From NCBI RefSeq assembly GCF_024749045.1, contig NZ_CP087184.1, positions 2,480,001 to 2,544,000 of the forward strand: DNA of 64,000 bases, given 5' to 3'. The DNA is from Pseudomonas sp. B21-028 (GTDB taxonomy: Bacteria; Pseudomonadota; Gammaproteobacteria; Pseudomonadales; Pseudomonadaceae). How positions within the stretch are numbered: position 1 is the first letter of the stretch; every line of letters begins with the position of its first letter. Below the pieces are notes generated by a model. It worked only from the letters and a program-made list of their open reading frames with translations, ran no database searches and was not told the origin of the DNA. The translations under genes were made by a program, and so were the position numbers. Below, piece by piece: positions 1 to 8,944 of the stretch.

Positions 1-879
1 TCTGCTCAGAAAACACGAGAACTCGAGACCCAGGCCTCGGATTGGCAAGCCTTGGGCGCGAATGTTCAGATGGTCTATGGCTCTGAACTCGAAGAGATGA
101 ACGGATCGAGCCGATATAAAGCTGCACTGATCGATCACCGCGGATTTACGCTTCAACCGCTTGCCTACGTGCGCGGGTTAGCGCGAGCCGCAGTCGCCAG
201 AGGTCTTAGAATTTCTACTGGGTCTAAAGTGACATCCCTGGAACCTTCAGGCACCGGATGGGTTGCTACCACCGGCAATACGACAATAAAAGCCGATAAG
301 GTCATTCTCTCAACCAACGCATACAGCAATGATCTGGTACCAGGTTTCAAAGAGGAAATAATGCCTCTTGGTGCTTTTGGTATCGCCACTGCAGATCCGT
401 TACCTCCTGAGTGGAGAGAGCGAATTTTGCCTCACTACATAGCCATGTGGGACACCCATAAGATACCGCTGTGGTTCAGATATGACCCGGTAGGGCGTCT
501 TCATGTTGGGTCTATTGGATTCCTTCCCATTCATTCGGAAGGGGATAATTGGGTAAATCGCGCCATGAAGTTTGTCTACCCATTCGCGCCCACATTTAAA
601 TGGGGTTATCGGTGGTCGGGCACGCTTGGCCAAACGGTCGACAGATTGCCGCATCTCGTTGAACCGCGCCCGGGCATCTTTGCAACCATCGGATGTAACG
701 GACGAGGCATTGCGCCAAATGCTTATTTCGGAAAAATGCTGGCTAAAATCGCACTCGGCGATGATGTAATCACTCCGTTGCCACTAAGAAAGTCTACGAA
801 ATATCCAATGCGTGAGATTGCATTAGAAGCCTATGACGCTGGAATTCGTTTCTATCGTAATACGTTACTTTTTACGTAA
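1..879 (+). CDS. FAD-dependent oxidoreductase, DAO family (5' end outside window)
   Basis: The reading frame is open from base 1 with no start before the edge, so the N-terminal FAD-binding Rossmann part is missing; 292 residues are visible. The remainder fits the glycine-oxidase/gamma-glutamylputrescine-oxidase type of the DAO family: a mid-protein beta-sheet substrate domain, then a C-terminal FAD-contacting segment around 'DRLPHLVEPRPGIFATIGC' and 'NGRGIAPN' near residues 215-240. Such enzymes oxidise primary or secondary amines or amino acids to imines or aldehydes, releasing H2O2 and ammonia. The flavin monooxygenase, RidA and PLP enzyme downstream on the same strand suggest a shared pathway, although 277 bases separate it from the next gene. 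The substrate cannot be named from sequence. Confidence 0.8.
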   Translation, partial: SAQKTRELETQASDWQALGANVQMVYGSELEEMNGSSRYKAALIDHRGFTLQPLAYVRGLARAAVARGLRISTGSKVTSLEPSGTGWVATTGNTTIKADKVILSTNAYSNDLVPGFKEEIMPLGAFGIATADPLPPEWRERILPHYIAMWDTHKIPLWFRYDPVGRLHVGSIGFLPIHSEGDNWVNRAMKFVYPFAPTFKWGYRWSGTLGQTVDRLPHLVEPRPGIFATIGCNGRGIAPNAYFGKMLAKIALGDDVITPLPLRKSTKYPMREIALEAYDAGIRFYRNTLLFT

Positions 880-1156
880 CCAAAACGAAAAAAAATCGTG
901 GGCTTTGCAGTGCTGTTGGAGGTCTTTGTTCACGTGTTAGCGAATCCTGGAAAAATAATTCCAAGAGTTCGTTGTTTTTTAGAAAGTTATTCAGTTTTTC
1001 CTAACTTTAGTGGTGAAGATTGGAAACTGCTTTTGGTGAAGGAAGAATACACTGACTTTATCGAGCCCGATTAGCGAAATAGCGAAATGAGCGGCCCCTA
1101 GGCTGTTTGCGACGAGATGACCTATATTTCGGTTCTATGTAGATAGGTGAAGAAAA

Positions 1157-2659
1157 ATGAGTGTGAAATCAACAGAATATAGTGCTCTAGATGAACTGGC
1201 GTCCAGGGTGCAGACCGATCTCCACGTTCTACGTTTTCCTCATGACCCTTGGGTACTGCCTCAGACGCACCCTAGCGGCAAGCATGTCTATGACGTTGCT
1301 ATCATCGGGGGAGGCCAAGGCGGGTTGGCAATCGCTGCAGGTCTCTTACGCGAACGGGTTGATAACATCGTTGTTTTTGATCAGCAGCCCAAAGGTCTGG
1401 AAGGCCCCTGGAACAATACGGCGCGGATGCGCACTTTGCGTACCGTTAAGCATTTGCCGGGTATTGATGCGACATTAAGCAGTCTTGCACCTCAAGCATG
1501 GTACACAGCCAAATACGGCGAAGAGGCTTGGGAAGAGCTGATCAAAATTCCGAAGGGGGACTGGCAAGAGTATCTAACATGGTGTCGCGATACGCTGAAG
1601 ATCCCAGTCGAGAATCTTACTGGCGTCTCCAAGGTCATTCCAGAAGACAAACTATTTCGATTAGAGCTGAACAGATTCGACGGTCGAGGGGAAATATCGG
1701 CTCGCGACGTTGTTTATACTCGCAGAGTGGTTGTTGCGACGGGCGTTGATGGCGGCGGGGCCTGGCACGTACCCAAGTTCATCTCATCGGCATTGCCTAA
1801 AGATCGGTATGCATCTTCAGGAGAGCATATTGATTTTTCCAAGCTTGTAGGGAAAAAGATAGCGGTTCTCGGTGCAGGCGCATCAGCATTCGACAACGCT
1901 TCGACCGCGCTTGAGGCGGGAGCGTTAGAAGCGACTGTTTGTATTCGTCGCAAAGATATCCAGCGCATTAACCCTCAGATCTGGATGGCAAAAGCAGGAT
2001 TTCTTAATCATTACGCTGATATGGATAATTCCCTGAAGTGGAAATACATGCGGCATATGTTCAGGTACAACATTCCAGCTCCGCAGGACGCCTACAATCG
2101 CTTGTCAGGCTTAGCAGGTGCGAGCGTTCGTACCCATGCGGCCTGGGAAGGGGTGAAACTCGTAATGGATGACGGAAAAGAACACGTTGAGGTCACCCTG
2201 GCGTCTGGAGACAAACTCAACGTGGACTACTTGATAGTCGCCGTTGGTTTTGTGAATGATTTTTCTCTACGCCCGGAGCTTTCAAGCATTGCCAATGACA
2301 TAGCACTCTGGCAAGACAAATATAGCCCGGCTCATGGGGAGGAAGATGCTCAAATTTCCAGTCATCCCTACCTGGGCGAGAATTTTGAATTTGTCGAGAA
2401 ACGGCCCGGGGAAGCGCCCTACATTTCGAAAATTTTCAATTTTACCTACAGCGCGCTCGTCAGTATGGGGCTTTCCGGCTCGGCTATCAGCGGCTTTAGA
2501 TATTCGGTTCCTCGCGCAGTACGTGGAATCACCAAGTCACTCTACCTTGAGGATGCTGAAGAGATTTACAATAAGTTCACCGATTACGCTGAGCTTGAGA
2601 TGGTAGGGGTCGTTCCCTTCAATAATTCAACTCAAGCAAGCAAGAGTTTCGCTGATTGA
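1157..2659 (+). CDS. NAD(P)/FAD-dependent flavin monooxygenase-like protein
   Basis: A 500-residue protein with two dinucleotide-binding loops: GGGQGG at 51-56 for FAD and GAGASA at 239-244 for NAD(P). Between them lie the ATG-type motif 'VVATGVDGG' near 192 and a segment at about 218-228 (YASSGEHIDFS) resembling the FxGxxxH fingerprint of class B flavin monooxygenases. Family members hydroxylate N or S atoms of soft nucleophiles or carry out Baeyer-Villiger oxidation. The start is preceded by AGGTGAAG. Upstream lies a short tandem AGCGAAAT repeat (1073-1088). RidA and a PLP beta-lyase-like protein follow on the same strand, so an S- or N-oxidising step on an amino compound is my inference. 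A plain oxidoreductase role is the alternative. Confidence 0.75.
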   Translation: MSVKSTEYSALDELASRVQTDLHVLRFPHDPWVLPQTHPSGKHVYDVAIIGGGQGGLAIAAGLLRERVDNIVVFDQQPKGLEGPWNNTARMRTLRTVKHLPGIDATLSSLAPQAWYTAKYGEEAWEELIKIPKGDWQEYLTWCRDTLKIPVENLTGVSKVIPEDKLFRLELNRFDGRGEISARDVVYTRRVVVATGVDGGGAWHVPKFISSALPKDRYASSGEHIDFSKLVGKKIAVLGAGASAFDNASTALEAGALEATVCIRRKDIQRINPQIWMAKAGFLNHYADMDNSLKWKYMRHMFRYNIPAPQDAYNRLSGLAGASVRTHAAWEGVKLVMDDGKEHVEVTLASGDKLNVDYLIVAVGFVNDFSLRPELSSIANDIALWQDKYSPAHGEEDAQISSHPYLGENFEFVEKRPGEAPYISKIFNFTYSALVSMGLSGSAISGFRYSVPRAVRGITKSLYLEDAEEIYNKFTDYAELEMVGVVPFNNSTQASKSFAD

Positions 2660-2764
2660 GTCAAGCATCGTTGGTTAGTCCGTGATAGGTATCACTAAGC
2701 GATACTTTTACTAAAATACAATTATAATTTTTAATATCCGTTAATAGTGGATAGGGATTATTTT

Positions 2765-3142
2765 ATGCGAGATATTTCAACTTTGTTAGCACCAGCTGCC
2801 GTCGGCCCCTATTCGCAAGCAGTCTGTCATGGCGAATATCTTTTTGTTTCGGGACAGCTCGGCATTGACCCTTCCAAGGGAGAACTGGTGGCGGAAGATG
2901 CCTTGCTTCAAATGAAACAGTGCCTCAGTAATATTTCAGCGATTGCTGGAGCAGCGGGTACCGATATTTCGAAGACGATCAAAACAACAATAATGGTTAC
3001 GAACTTAGGTGATTTCGCCAGGTTGAATGAAGTGTATGCGACCTATTTTTCTTCACCGTTCCCCGCTCGCGCCACGTTCGAGGTTTCCGCACTACCGAAA
3101 GGTGCCCTTGTCGCAGTAGACGCAATTGTCGCATTGGACTGA
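2765..3142 (+). CDS. RidA/YjgF family enamine/imine deaminase
   Basis: A 125-residue single-domain RidA protein of normal family length. It shows 'GPYSQAV' near the N-terminus, 'SGQLGIDP' and the '[12 protein letters not shown]' segment whose arginine binds the substrate carboxylate. RidA proteins hydrolyse reactive enamine/imine intermediates such as 2-aminoacrylate to keto acids and ammonia. At the position where canonical RidA carries a water-activating glutamate (EAIA) this one reads DAIV, so activity may be altered. I chose ATG 2765, with AGGGA about nine bases upstream, over a GTG 18 bases earlier. It sits 33 bases before a PLP enzyme able in principle to produce aminoacrylate, a common genomic pairing. 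Confidence 0.88.
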   Translation: MRDISTLLAPAAVGPYSQAVCHGEYLFVSGQLGIDPSKGELVAEDALLQMKQCLSNISAIAGAAGTDISKTIKTTIMVTNLGDFARLNEVYATYFSSPFPARATFEVSALPKGALVAVDAIVALD

Positions 3143-3174
3143 ATGTTGAATCAGTGGTCAACTACAGGATATTT

Positions 3175-4296
3175 ATGAATCTTAATCTCGGAAATCAGGA
3201 TAAAGAGTGGACACGCTGGGCGATCGGCGTGTTGCAGGGGGATGCCAATCGTTCTGCCGATACACATCTGATTCCTTTAGATTTTAATGGGTTGCCTGGA
3301 ATATCGATTTATCTGAAAGATGAGTCTACTCATCCTACAGGCAGTCTGAAGCACCGCTTGGCACGATCGCTTTTCCTGTATGGCATCTGCAATGGCTGGA
3401 TAAAAAAAGGTACTTTATTAGTCGAGGCATCTTCTGGCTCAACAGCGGTCAGTGAGGCGTATTTCGCTAAGCTCCTAAATCTGCCCTTTACTGCAGTCAT
3501 GCAGCGTTCCACCAGTTGCCAGAAAATCGATGCTATCAATCGTCTGGGGGGGACATGTCACTTTGTTGACAATCCTGGGGCTATCTATACGGTTGCCGAG
3601 CAACTTGCTTGTGAAACGGGTGGTCATTATTTAGACCAGTTTACAAATGCAGAACGCGCTACGGACTGGCGCGGCAATAATAACATTGCTGAAAGTATAT
3701 TTTCGCAAATGGCAATGGAGCAAGATCCTGAGCCCGCTTGGGTGGTTATGAGTGCCGGCACGGGAGGAACATCAGCCACCATCGGAAGGTATATAAAGTA
3801 TAAGCATCTGAATACTCGACTTTGTGTCGTTGACGTTGAACATTCCGCTTTCTACGAATCCTACGATACTGGGGATAAGGCGAGCATTTGTGCCACTCCC
3901 TCTCGAATCGAAGGTATCGGTCGGCCGAGGGTAGAGCCTTCGTTCATCCCGGATGTCATCGATCACATGATAAAGATTCCAGACGCCGCTTCACTTGCTG
4001 CCATGCACGTTCTTTCAGAGCGGCTATCGCGTCGAGTTGGTGGTTCTACGGGAACGAATTTCTTTGGTGTTTGTTGTATCGCGGAGCAAATGCACTCACA
4101 GAAGCAGACGGGATCGATAGTATCGGTAATTTGCGATTCGGGAGATCGTTATGCCTCTACGTATTACGATGCTGACTGGCTTAAAGAGGCCAATATTGAT
4201 ATAAGGCCTTATGAGAAGTATTTGAATTCATTTCTCGATGGAGAAACTTCAGATGTGTCACTGGTCAACCTCTGTAAAAATGTACGAGGCCAGTAG
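3175..4296 (+). CDS. PLP-dependent cysteine synthase/desulfhydrase-like protein
   Basis: A fold-type II PLP enzyme of 373 residues. The Schiff-base lysine is K59 in 'TGSLKHR', the substrate carboxylate loop reads SSGST (86-90) instead of the TSGNT of O-acetylserine sulfhydrylase, and the phosphate-binding loop is GTGGT (195-199). At 373 residues it is longer than CysK/CysM (about 300-320) and closer to the cysteine-synthase-like L-cysteine desulfhydrase group. Probable chemistry is beta-elimination or beta-replacement on cysteine or an S-substituted cysteine, giving 2-aminoacrylate. The start at ATG 3175 has AGGA five bases upstream; an upstream GTG at 3154 has none. The nearby RidA gene fits removal of aminoacrylate. 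The precise reaction is inference. Confidence 0.78.
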   Translation: MNLNLGNQDKEWTRWAIGVLQGDANRSADTHLIPLDFNGLPGISIYLKDESTHPTGSLKHRLARSLFLYGICNGWIKKGTLLVEASSGSTAVSEAYFAKLLNLPFTAVMQRSTSCQKIDAINRLGGTCHFVDNPGAIYTVAEQLACETGGHYLDQFTNAERATDWRGNNNIAESIFSQMAMEQDPEPAWVVMSAGTGGTSATIGRYIKYKHLNTRLCVVDVEHSAFYESYDTGDKASICATPSRIEGIGRPRVEPSFIPDVIDHMIKIPDAASLAAMHVLSERLSRRVGGSTGTNFFGVCCIAEQMHSQKQTGSIVSVICDSGDRYASTYYDADWLKEANIDIRPYEKYLNSFLDGETSDVSLVNLCKNVRGQ

Positions 4297-4359
4297 TCGA
4301 TTTTGACTCATGATCGCTTATTAATAAGCTGACGACGCTTATGCACGCTTTAAATAATC

Positions 4360-4389
4360 AGGCACCTGATTATAAAAAACCAGGTGCCT
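4360..4389. terminator. Hairpin between convergent genes, probable bidirectional terminator
   Basis: AGGCACCTG (4360-4368) pairs perfectly with CAGGTGCCT (4381-4389) around a 12-base A/T-rich loop. It lies between the stop of the PLP enzyme on the plus strand (4296) and the stop of the EthD-like gene on the minus strand (4420). The trailing T run is only three bases on the plus strand, so termination strength is uncertain. Confidence 0.6.
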
Positions 4390-4419
4390 TTCGGTTTGCG
4401 CCAATCGGTATCTTGGAGA

Positions 4420-4734
4420 TCAGCCGACGAGCACTTCGCTGATCTGAATGATGGGCTTGAGATTGGTGTAATTGGCGATGTCGGCCCCGATGGCCTTGGC
4501 ATGCGGCCCGAATGCTGCGGCGAATGCATCGAGTGATTCGAAGAAGAGATGACCAATCGCAATGTAGGTCGGAGCGCTTCCAGGCACTGGACCTTGAAGG
4601 CCTTTTTCAATAGTGAAGTGACTGCAGGCCCCGGCCATCTTCTGCTGAATCATCGTCATATGCTGATCACGATAGTAATCGAAGTCGAAGGTTGCGCCAG
4701 CTTCATTCGGGTACAGAATGCTTACGGCAATCAT
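4420..4734 (-). CDS. EthD family protein
   Basis: A 104-residue ferredoxin-like alpha/beta-barrel (dimeric ferredoxin-like) protein. It opens with 'MIAVSILYPNEAGATFDF', followed by the Y-x-x-x-H signature 'DYYRDQHM', as in EthD and related small proteins. EthD was first seen with the ethyl tert-butyl ether cytochrome P450 system and its molecular function is unclear; relatives include small reductases and monooxygenases. It lies 25 bases downstream of the TauD/TfdA dioxygenase on the same strand and is probably co-transcribed, which suggests an accessory role in the same oxidation pathway. Confidence 0.75.
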   Translation of the reverse strand: MIAVSILYPNEAGATFDFDYYRDQHMTMIQQKMAGACSHFTIEKGLQGPVPGSAPTYIAIGHLFFESLDAFAAAFGPHAKAIGADIANYTNLKPIIQISEVLVG

Positions 4735-4759
4735 TGGATTTATTCCCCTGGTTTATTGA

Positions 4760-5635
4760 TTAAACGGATGGAACACCAGCAGGGCGTTCGCCTGAGACGG
4801 TTGTTCGATGCATGAGGCGCAGGTGACCGTCGTAGCCGCCGTCTGCATTGTGCAGCGTACAGCGGTTGTCCCACAGGGTAAGCATGTTCGGCGCCCACCG
4901 GTGACGGTAGACATAGATGTCCTGCACCATGTGGTGATACAAAAAACTCAACAACGCCGTTGACTCTCCATGATTCAGACCCTGGATACTCTGCGTGTAG
5001 ACAGGGCTAACATACAGAGCCCTGCGACCGGTTACCGGATGTACTCGTACCAGCGGGTGCGGCCAGGTCTTGTCGGCGTCTTCACTGACTACGATCTTCA
5101 TTGAGCGTACTTCTGTCTCTTTTGCGAACAGACCGTTTTTACCATAAGGCATGCTCGCAGAATGTATCGCGACAAGAGGGTTCAGGAGTCCCTTCATCGT
5201 CTCAGAAAGGTCATCGTAGGCACGATACCCGTCGGCAAATAGTGTATCGCCACCCACGGGCGGAGTGATCTTGGCATGCAGGATGGTTCCCGCCGGCGGC
5301 TGTTCCTGAAAGCTCCAGTCTGAGTGCCACTGGGCACCAAAGTTGACTGCCTTTTCTTCAGCCTCGCGTCTGAGTTCGAGAATGTGCGGATGAGCCTCCA
5401 TTGGGACGATGTATGGATCCACTCCAAACTCACCAAACTGAAGCGTGAACGCCTCCAGTTGTGCGTGGGAGAGCGGCTGATCCGGGAAATAAATGACCGA
5501 ATGCCTGGCCCACGCGTCCTTCACTTCTCCTAGTACCGCTGCCGTGAGTGGCTTATCTATAGAGATACCGGTAACCCTGGCGCCAAAACCGTGAGCCTCG
5601 GGTTCCACCTGTATATGCCTGAAGTAGCTCTCCAT
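4760..5635 (-). CDS. TauD/TfdA family Fe(II)/2-oxoglutarate dioxygenase
   Basis: At 291 residues this is normal length for the family. The iron-binding facial triad is visible: H104 and D106 in 'AQWHSDWSF' and H262 in 'WDNRCTLHNA', with the 2-oxoglutarate-binding arginine near R277 in 'LMHRTTVSG'. Family members couple decarboxylation of 2-oxoglutarate to hydroxylation, often cleaving C-S or C-O bonds (taurine, alkyl sulfates, phenoxyacetates). No residue pattern tells the substrate. It is divergently arranged with a CrtI-like flavoprotein and followed closely by the EthD-like gene, probably as a two-gene operon. Confidence 0.88.
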   Translation of the reverse strand: MESYFRHIQVEPEAHGFGARVTGISIDKPLTAAVLGEVKDAWARHSVIYFPDQPLSHAQLEAFTLQFGEFGVDPYIVPMEAHPHILELRREAEEKAVNFGAQWHSDWSFQEQPPAGTILHAKITPPVGGDTLFADGYRAYDDLSETMKGLLNPLVAIHSASMPYGKNGLFAKETEVRSMKIVVSEDADKTWPHPLVRVHPVTGRRALYVSPVYTQSIQGLNHGESTALLSFLYHHMVQDIYVYRHRWAPNMLTLWDNRCTLHNADGGYDGHLRLMHRTTVSGERPAGVPSV

Positions 5636-5926
5636 ATCGCAGTCCCCTTCTCTCGTTTTTATAAAAAATCACAGGATGACCGTGGAGCGATTCTCCGACG
5701 CCAGTCCTTTGCTGTCGTTGCTACAGTGCGACAGAGAATTGATTTGGGATGCCAGTACCTCGGGCGGTTGTTCCCCGTTTTAATTAAATTGTCGTGTCGG
5801 AACAAATATTTGGCGTGTGGTGCCATTCACGCCGATTCCCCCACGTAGCCACACTCAGCCAGGCTGCGTAGCGACTGCGCACCCATGACCATAAAACCCC
5901 CGGAAAGGGCAGGGAAGGGAAGAACG
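5636..5926. promoter_or_regulatory. Divergent promoter region with an inverted repeat
   Basis: This 291-base non-coding stretch separates the dioxygenase (minus) from the flavoprotein (plus) and must carry both promoters. It contains CTGTCG (5712-5717) and CGACAG (5729-5734) separated by 11 bases, a plausible operator for the AraC-type regulator encoded at 7522-8658. A purine-rich run of AGGGAAGGGAAG lies directly before the chosen start at 5927. No convincing -35/-10 pair was fixed by eye. Confidence 0.4.
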
Positions 5927-7525
5927 ATGAGCGATTACGATCTGAGTTTTAAGCGCGCGTTGGCCCGTGGTGAGCTAGACGGCAGGTTCGATACGATTGT
6001 CATAGGTTCTGGCGCAGGCGGCCTGAGCACAGCCGCATTGTTGGCGCTCGACGGACAGCGCGTTTTGGTGCTTGAACGCCACGCGGTGTTGGGCGGTTGC
6101 TTGCAATCTTTCAAACGCCAAGGCTTCGAGTGGGACGTTGGCCTGCACTATATGGGTGAGGTACACCGCAAGGCGAGTGGACTCTATCGCCTGTTCGACA
6201 AAGTCTCAGGCGGTCAGCTTGAATGGGCACCCATGCCCGAAAACTACAATCGCATTATCGTCGGTGCCAATAGCTACGATCATATGGCCGGTGCACAAGC
6301 CTACAAGGATCGACTCAAGGACTACTTTCCGAAGGAGGCGCGCGCGATCGATCGTTACGTGGAGCTGGTGGGGGAGGCAAGCCGGGCGGCGAAATTCTTC
6401 TTCGGTGAGCGGGCGTTGCCACATTCAATTTCTGAAGCCGCTTTCACCAAGGCTCAAACAGCATTCATGCCACTTGCACAGCGCACAGTGCAGGAAGTAT
6501 TGGACGAGTTGACTGACAACGCTGACCTCAAGGCAGTCTGGTGCGGGAATTACGGGGACTACTGCAATTCTCCTGCCGAGGCCTCTTTTGCGATCCATGC
6601 CATGGTTTTCAGCCATTACATCGAGGGTGCCAGTTACCCCGTTGGCGGTTCGCAACGCATCGCCACAGCCATGGCCGACACTGTACGTGCCGCAGGAGGC
6701 GCTTGCCTGGTGGCGGCAGAGGTTGTGAGCATCGAGCTGAGTGATGGTTGCGTAGTAGGTGTGCAAACCGCCGACGGAAGCCAGATTCGCGCAGACAGAG
6801 TCGTCAGCGCGATTGGTATCTCTCAGACCGTACCGTTGCTGGCTCATGCAAATCCTGAATTGGCGCAACCATTGGGCGAGGTCACTAAGAGCATTGGTAC
6901 AACTCAATGTTTTGCTGTGCTGAACCTGGGCATCGACATCGCAAACGCTGATCTGAACATTCACCCAGCCAATCTGTGGGTGCACCCAAGCAATGATCTG
7001 CCGGCGAACCTTGCACGGTACAAAGCTGATCCAGAGGGACAGCCCATGCCCTTGCATTTCATTGCCCATCCATCACTGCGGGATCCAAGTTGGCCCGAGC
7101 GCCACCCTGAGCAGAGCACGATGGATATTTGCGGCTTAACTGATTGGTCTGTGTTCGAGCGGTTCACTGGCACGAAGTGGAAGCACAGAGGTGCAGAGTA
7201 CGAGGACATGACGGCAAGACTGAGCGAAGACCTTTTGGCCGTGGCCCTAAAACACTATCCTCAAATCTGCGGACGCATTGCTCATGCCGAGTTGGCTACA
7301 CCTCTAACCTTCAATCACTTTCTAAATCGTAGTCGCGGCAATTTCATGGGGTATGAGCAAACGCCACTGCGTTTTGCACAGCGCTGGATGCGCGCGCACG
7401 GCCCTGTTAAAGGTTTGTTCTTCGGCGGACAGGATGTGACCGCTGCCGGAGTCAGTGGCGCGATGGTCAGTGGGCTGGTCGCGGCGAGTGCGGTTCTTGA
7501 GCGTGACCTTTTTCGAGAGCTTTAG
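5927..7525 (+). CDS. CrtI-like NAD(P)/FAD-dependent oxidoreductase
   Basis: A 532-residue flavoprotein of the phytoene desaturase / carotenoid isomerase / retinol saturase superfamily. The FAD loop GSGAGG is at 27-32, followed by 'LVLERHAVLGGC' and the characteristic 'WDVGLHYMG'. The C-terminal FAD-binding segment is 'GPVKGLFFGGQDVTAAGVSG'. There is no signal peptide. Members saturate, desaturate or isomerise polyene or lipid-like substrates; no carotenoid genes are adjacent, so the substrate is open. ATG 5927 has a strong AGGGAAGGGAAG upstream; an in-frame ATG at 5885 does not. Its stop overlaps that of the convergent AraC gene by four bases. Confidence 0.82.
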   Translation: MSDYDLSFKRALARGELDGRFDTIVIGSGAGGLSTAALLALDGQRVLVLERHAVLGGCLQSFKRQGFEWDVGLHYMGEVHRKASGLYRLFDKVSGGQLEWAPMPENYNRIIVGANSYDHMAGAQAYKDRLKDYFPKEARAIDRYVELVGEASRAAKFFFGERALPHSISEAAFTKAQTAFMPLAQRTVQEVLDELTDNADLKAVWCGNYGDYCNSPAEASFAIHAMVFSHYIEGASYPVGGSQRIATAMADTVRAAGGACLVAAEVVSIELSDGCVVGVQTADGSQIRADRVVSAIGISQTVPLLAHANPELAQPLGEVTKSIGTTQCFAVLNLGIDIANADLNIHPANLWVHPSNDLPANLARYKADPEGQPMPLHFIAHPSLRDPSWPERHPEQSTMDICGLTDWSVFERFTGTKWKHRGAEYEDMTARLSEDLLAVALKHYPQICGRIAHAELATPLTFNHFLNRSRGNFMGYEQTPLRFAQRWMRAHGPVKGLFFGGQDVTAAGVSGAMVSGLVAASAVLERDLFREL

Positions 7526-8658
7526 CCCTCAAGTTCGCACCGGGTCAAATTCGCTTCACAAGTCGTATTTTGATGATCGGCGCTCTCAGTGCTGTTGATT
7601 GCAAGAGCCTTTCCTTCAGCCAATAAACTGCCTACCAACTCATGCCGCAGGGCGCTAGGTGCCTTACCGAAGTGACCTCGCACAGCATGCGAAAACGCGC
7701 TGGGCTCTGCATAGCCCAGTCGTTCTGCCAGCATCACAAGAGGTAGATCGGGATCAGCCAGGCCTTCCAGTGCCTCGCTCATACGTACCGCTTCCAGTAA
7801 TTGACGGAAGGATGAACCGCGCTCAGCCAATCGACGTTGAAGAGTACGTCTGCTGAGATCCAGCGAGCGCGCTACGCTGTCGCAGTTCGCCTGGGCAAAT
7901 CCCTGCGCGGCGATGGCTGCACTGACGTAATCCAGAAGCGTGTCCGAGCGACCCTGGGTTTTAATCATCGCCTCAGCGCGCCCGAGTAGGATGCGAAGCA
8001 GTGTTGGATCGGCAGCCTGCCAGGGTGAGTCCAGCTGTTCAGCGCCAAATACGACACGAGCGTGCTCGACTCCGAGAATGACCGGAGAATCAAAATAGAC
8101 TTGATAGCGGTCGGCTAAACACGCGTCAGTACCCGGTAGCTCAATTCTGTTTGGCCTACGGTCAGCCGGCATACAGTTATAGAGCAGGCGCATGTACGCG
8201 GCAAACAGCGAATCTATCTGGGCCGGATGCATGGCAACCGGGCTGGGTGTTACGTGGTAAACCAGATGAACACCATTTTTGGACGCAGGTTCAATTAAAA
8301 AACGACCAGAGTTGCTAACCAATTGCTGCAGCCTGACCGTATGGGCGAGCGCCTGGCGTAATGAACTACTGTGCATCAACACCAGTGCTACGACGTTCAT
8401 CGATTGCAGTGGCAATGCTACACCAACCTTCAAGCCGAGCAGCGGATCCTGGGAGAGTTGCATTGCGCGTTGCCAGAGCCTCCTCACTTGCACGAGTTGC
8501 AGCTGCCGCGTAGGCGCCACTTCTTCCCAGTGTTGAGTCCAGGGCGCGCCCAAACGGGAAGGCTCGATACCTTGCCGAGTCAGTTCCTCGATGACGCCTA
8601 CAAGCCAAGTGGCACTGACGGTGAGAGGTCGGGTCATTCTATGTCCGTTAGCTGCCAC
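7522..8658 (-). CDS. AraC family transcriptional regulator (OruR/ArgR-like architecture)
   Basis: A 378-residue protein with an N-terminal ligand-binding domain of the 'Arabinose_bd' Pfam type (about 20-215, with 'DPLLGLKVG' near 72-80) and a C-terminal double helix-turn-helix. The second recognition region reads 'LAERLGYAEPSAFSHAVRGH' followed by 'FGKAPSALR'. This architecture is common in Pseudomonas regulators of catabolic genes. It converges on the CrtI-like gene with a four-base overlap, so it most likely controls that gene, the divergent dioxygenase pair, or both. The C-terminal tail of about 30 residues after the helix-turn-helix is longer than usual and has no recognisable motif. Confidence 0.9.
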   Translation of the reverse strand: MAANGHRMTRPLTVSATWLVGVIEELTRQGIEPSRLGAPWTQHWEEVAPTRQLQLVQVRRLWQRAMQLSQDPLLGLKVGVALPLQSMNVVALVLMHSSSLRQALAHTVRLQQLVSNSGRFLIEPASKNGVHLVYHVTPSPVAMHPAQIDSLFAAYMRLLYNCMPADRRPNRIELPGTDACLADRYQVYFDSPVILGVEHARVVFGAEQLDSPWQAADPTLLRILLGRAEAMIKTQGRSDTLLDYVSAAIAAQGFAQANCDSVARSLDLSRRTLQRRLAERGSSFRQLLEAVRMSEALEGLADPDLPLVMLAERLGYAEPSAFSHAVRGHFGKAPSALRHELVGSLLAEGKALAINSTESADHQNTTCEANLTRCELEG

Positions 8659-8892
8659 ACAATGCTTGCTCGGAAAGAGGTGAGACCCTTACCTGGCGCT
8701 GCATTGCAAATCGGTGGCTCAAGGTCGGCGAAGTGTTACGACAGACTGTGTAGCACGTCTGATAGGGATATTCCAAGGCCTGGCCGGCAGCGTCGATTTT
8801 GCGTCGAGATACGCGTAGGGGGTTGGAAGTCTGAGGACGCGGAAGGATGGGAATGTGGAAATGCTGCTATCGAAATCGGTCATTTTGATAAA

Positions 8893-8913
8893 CGGGCAGC
8901 TTGGGGCTGCCCG
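8893..8913 (-). terminator. Rho-independent terminator of the CMD/aldehyde dehydrogenase operon
   Basis: CGGGCAGC (8893-8900) and GCTGCCCG (8906-8913) form a perfect 8-bp G+C-rich stem with a five-base loop. Read on the minus strand it lies about 30 bases after the stop of the last gene and is followed by TTTATC. The rest of 8659-8944, upstream of the AraC gene, shows nothing else recognisable. Confidence 0.65.
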
Positions 8914-8944
8914 CTATTTGGTATCACTTCAATGGAGCGTCTGA

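Noticed and set aside
6425..7069. A 214-codon minus-strand frame inside the CrtI-like gene
   Set aside because: It lies entirely within a gene with clear FAD-binding motifs on the opposite strand and shows no domain of its own.
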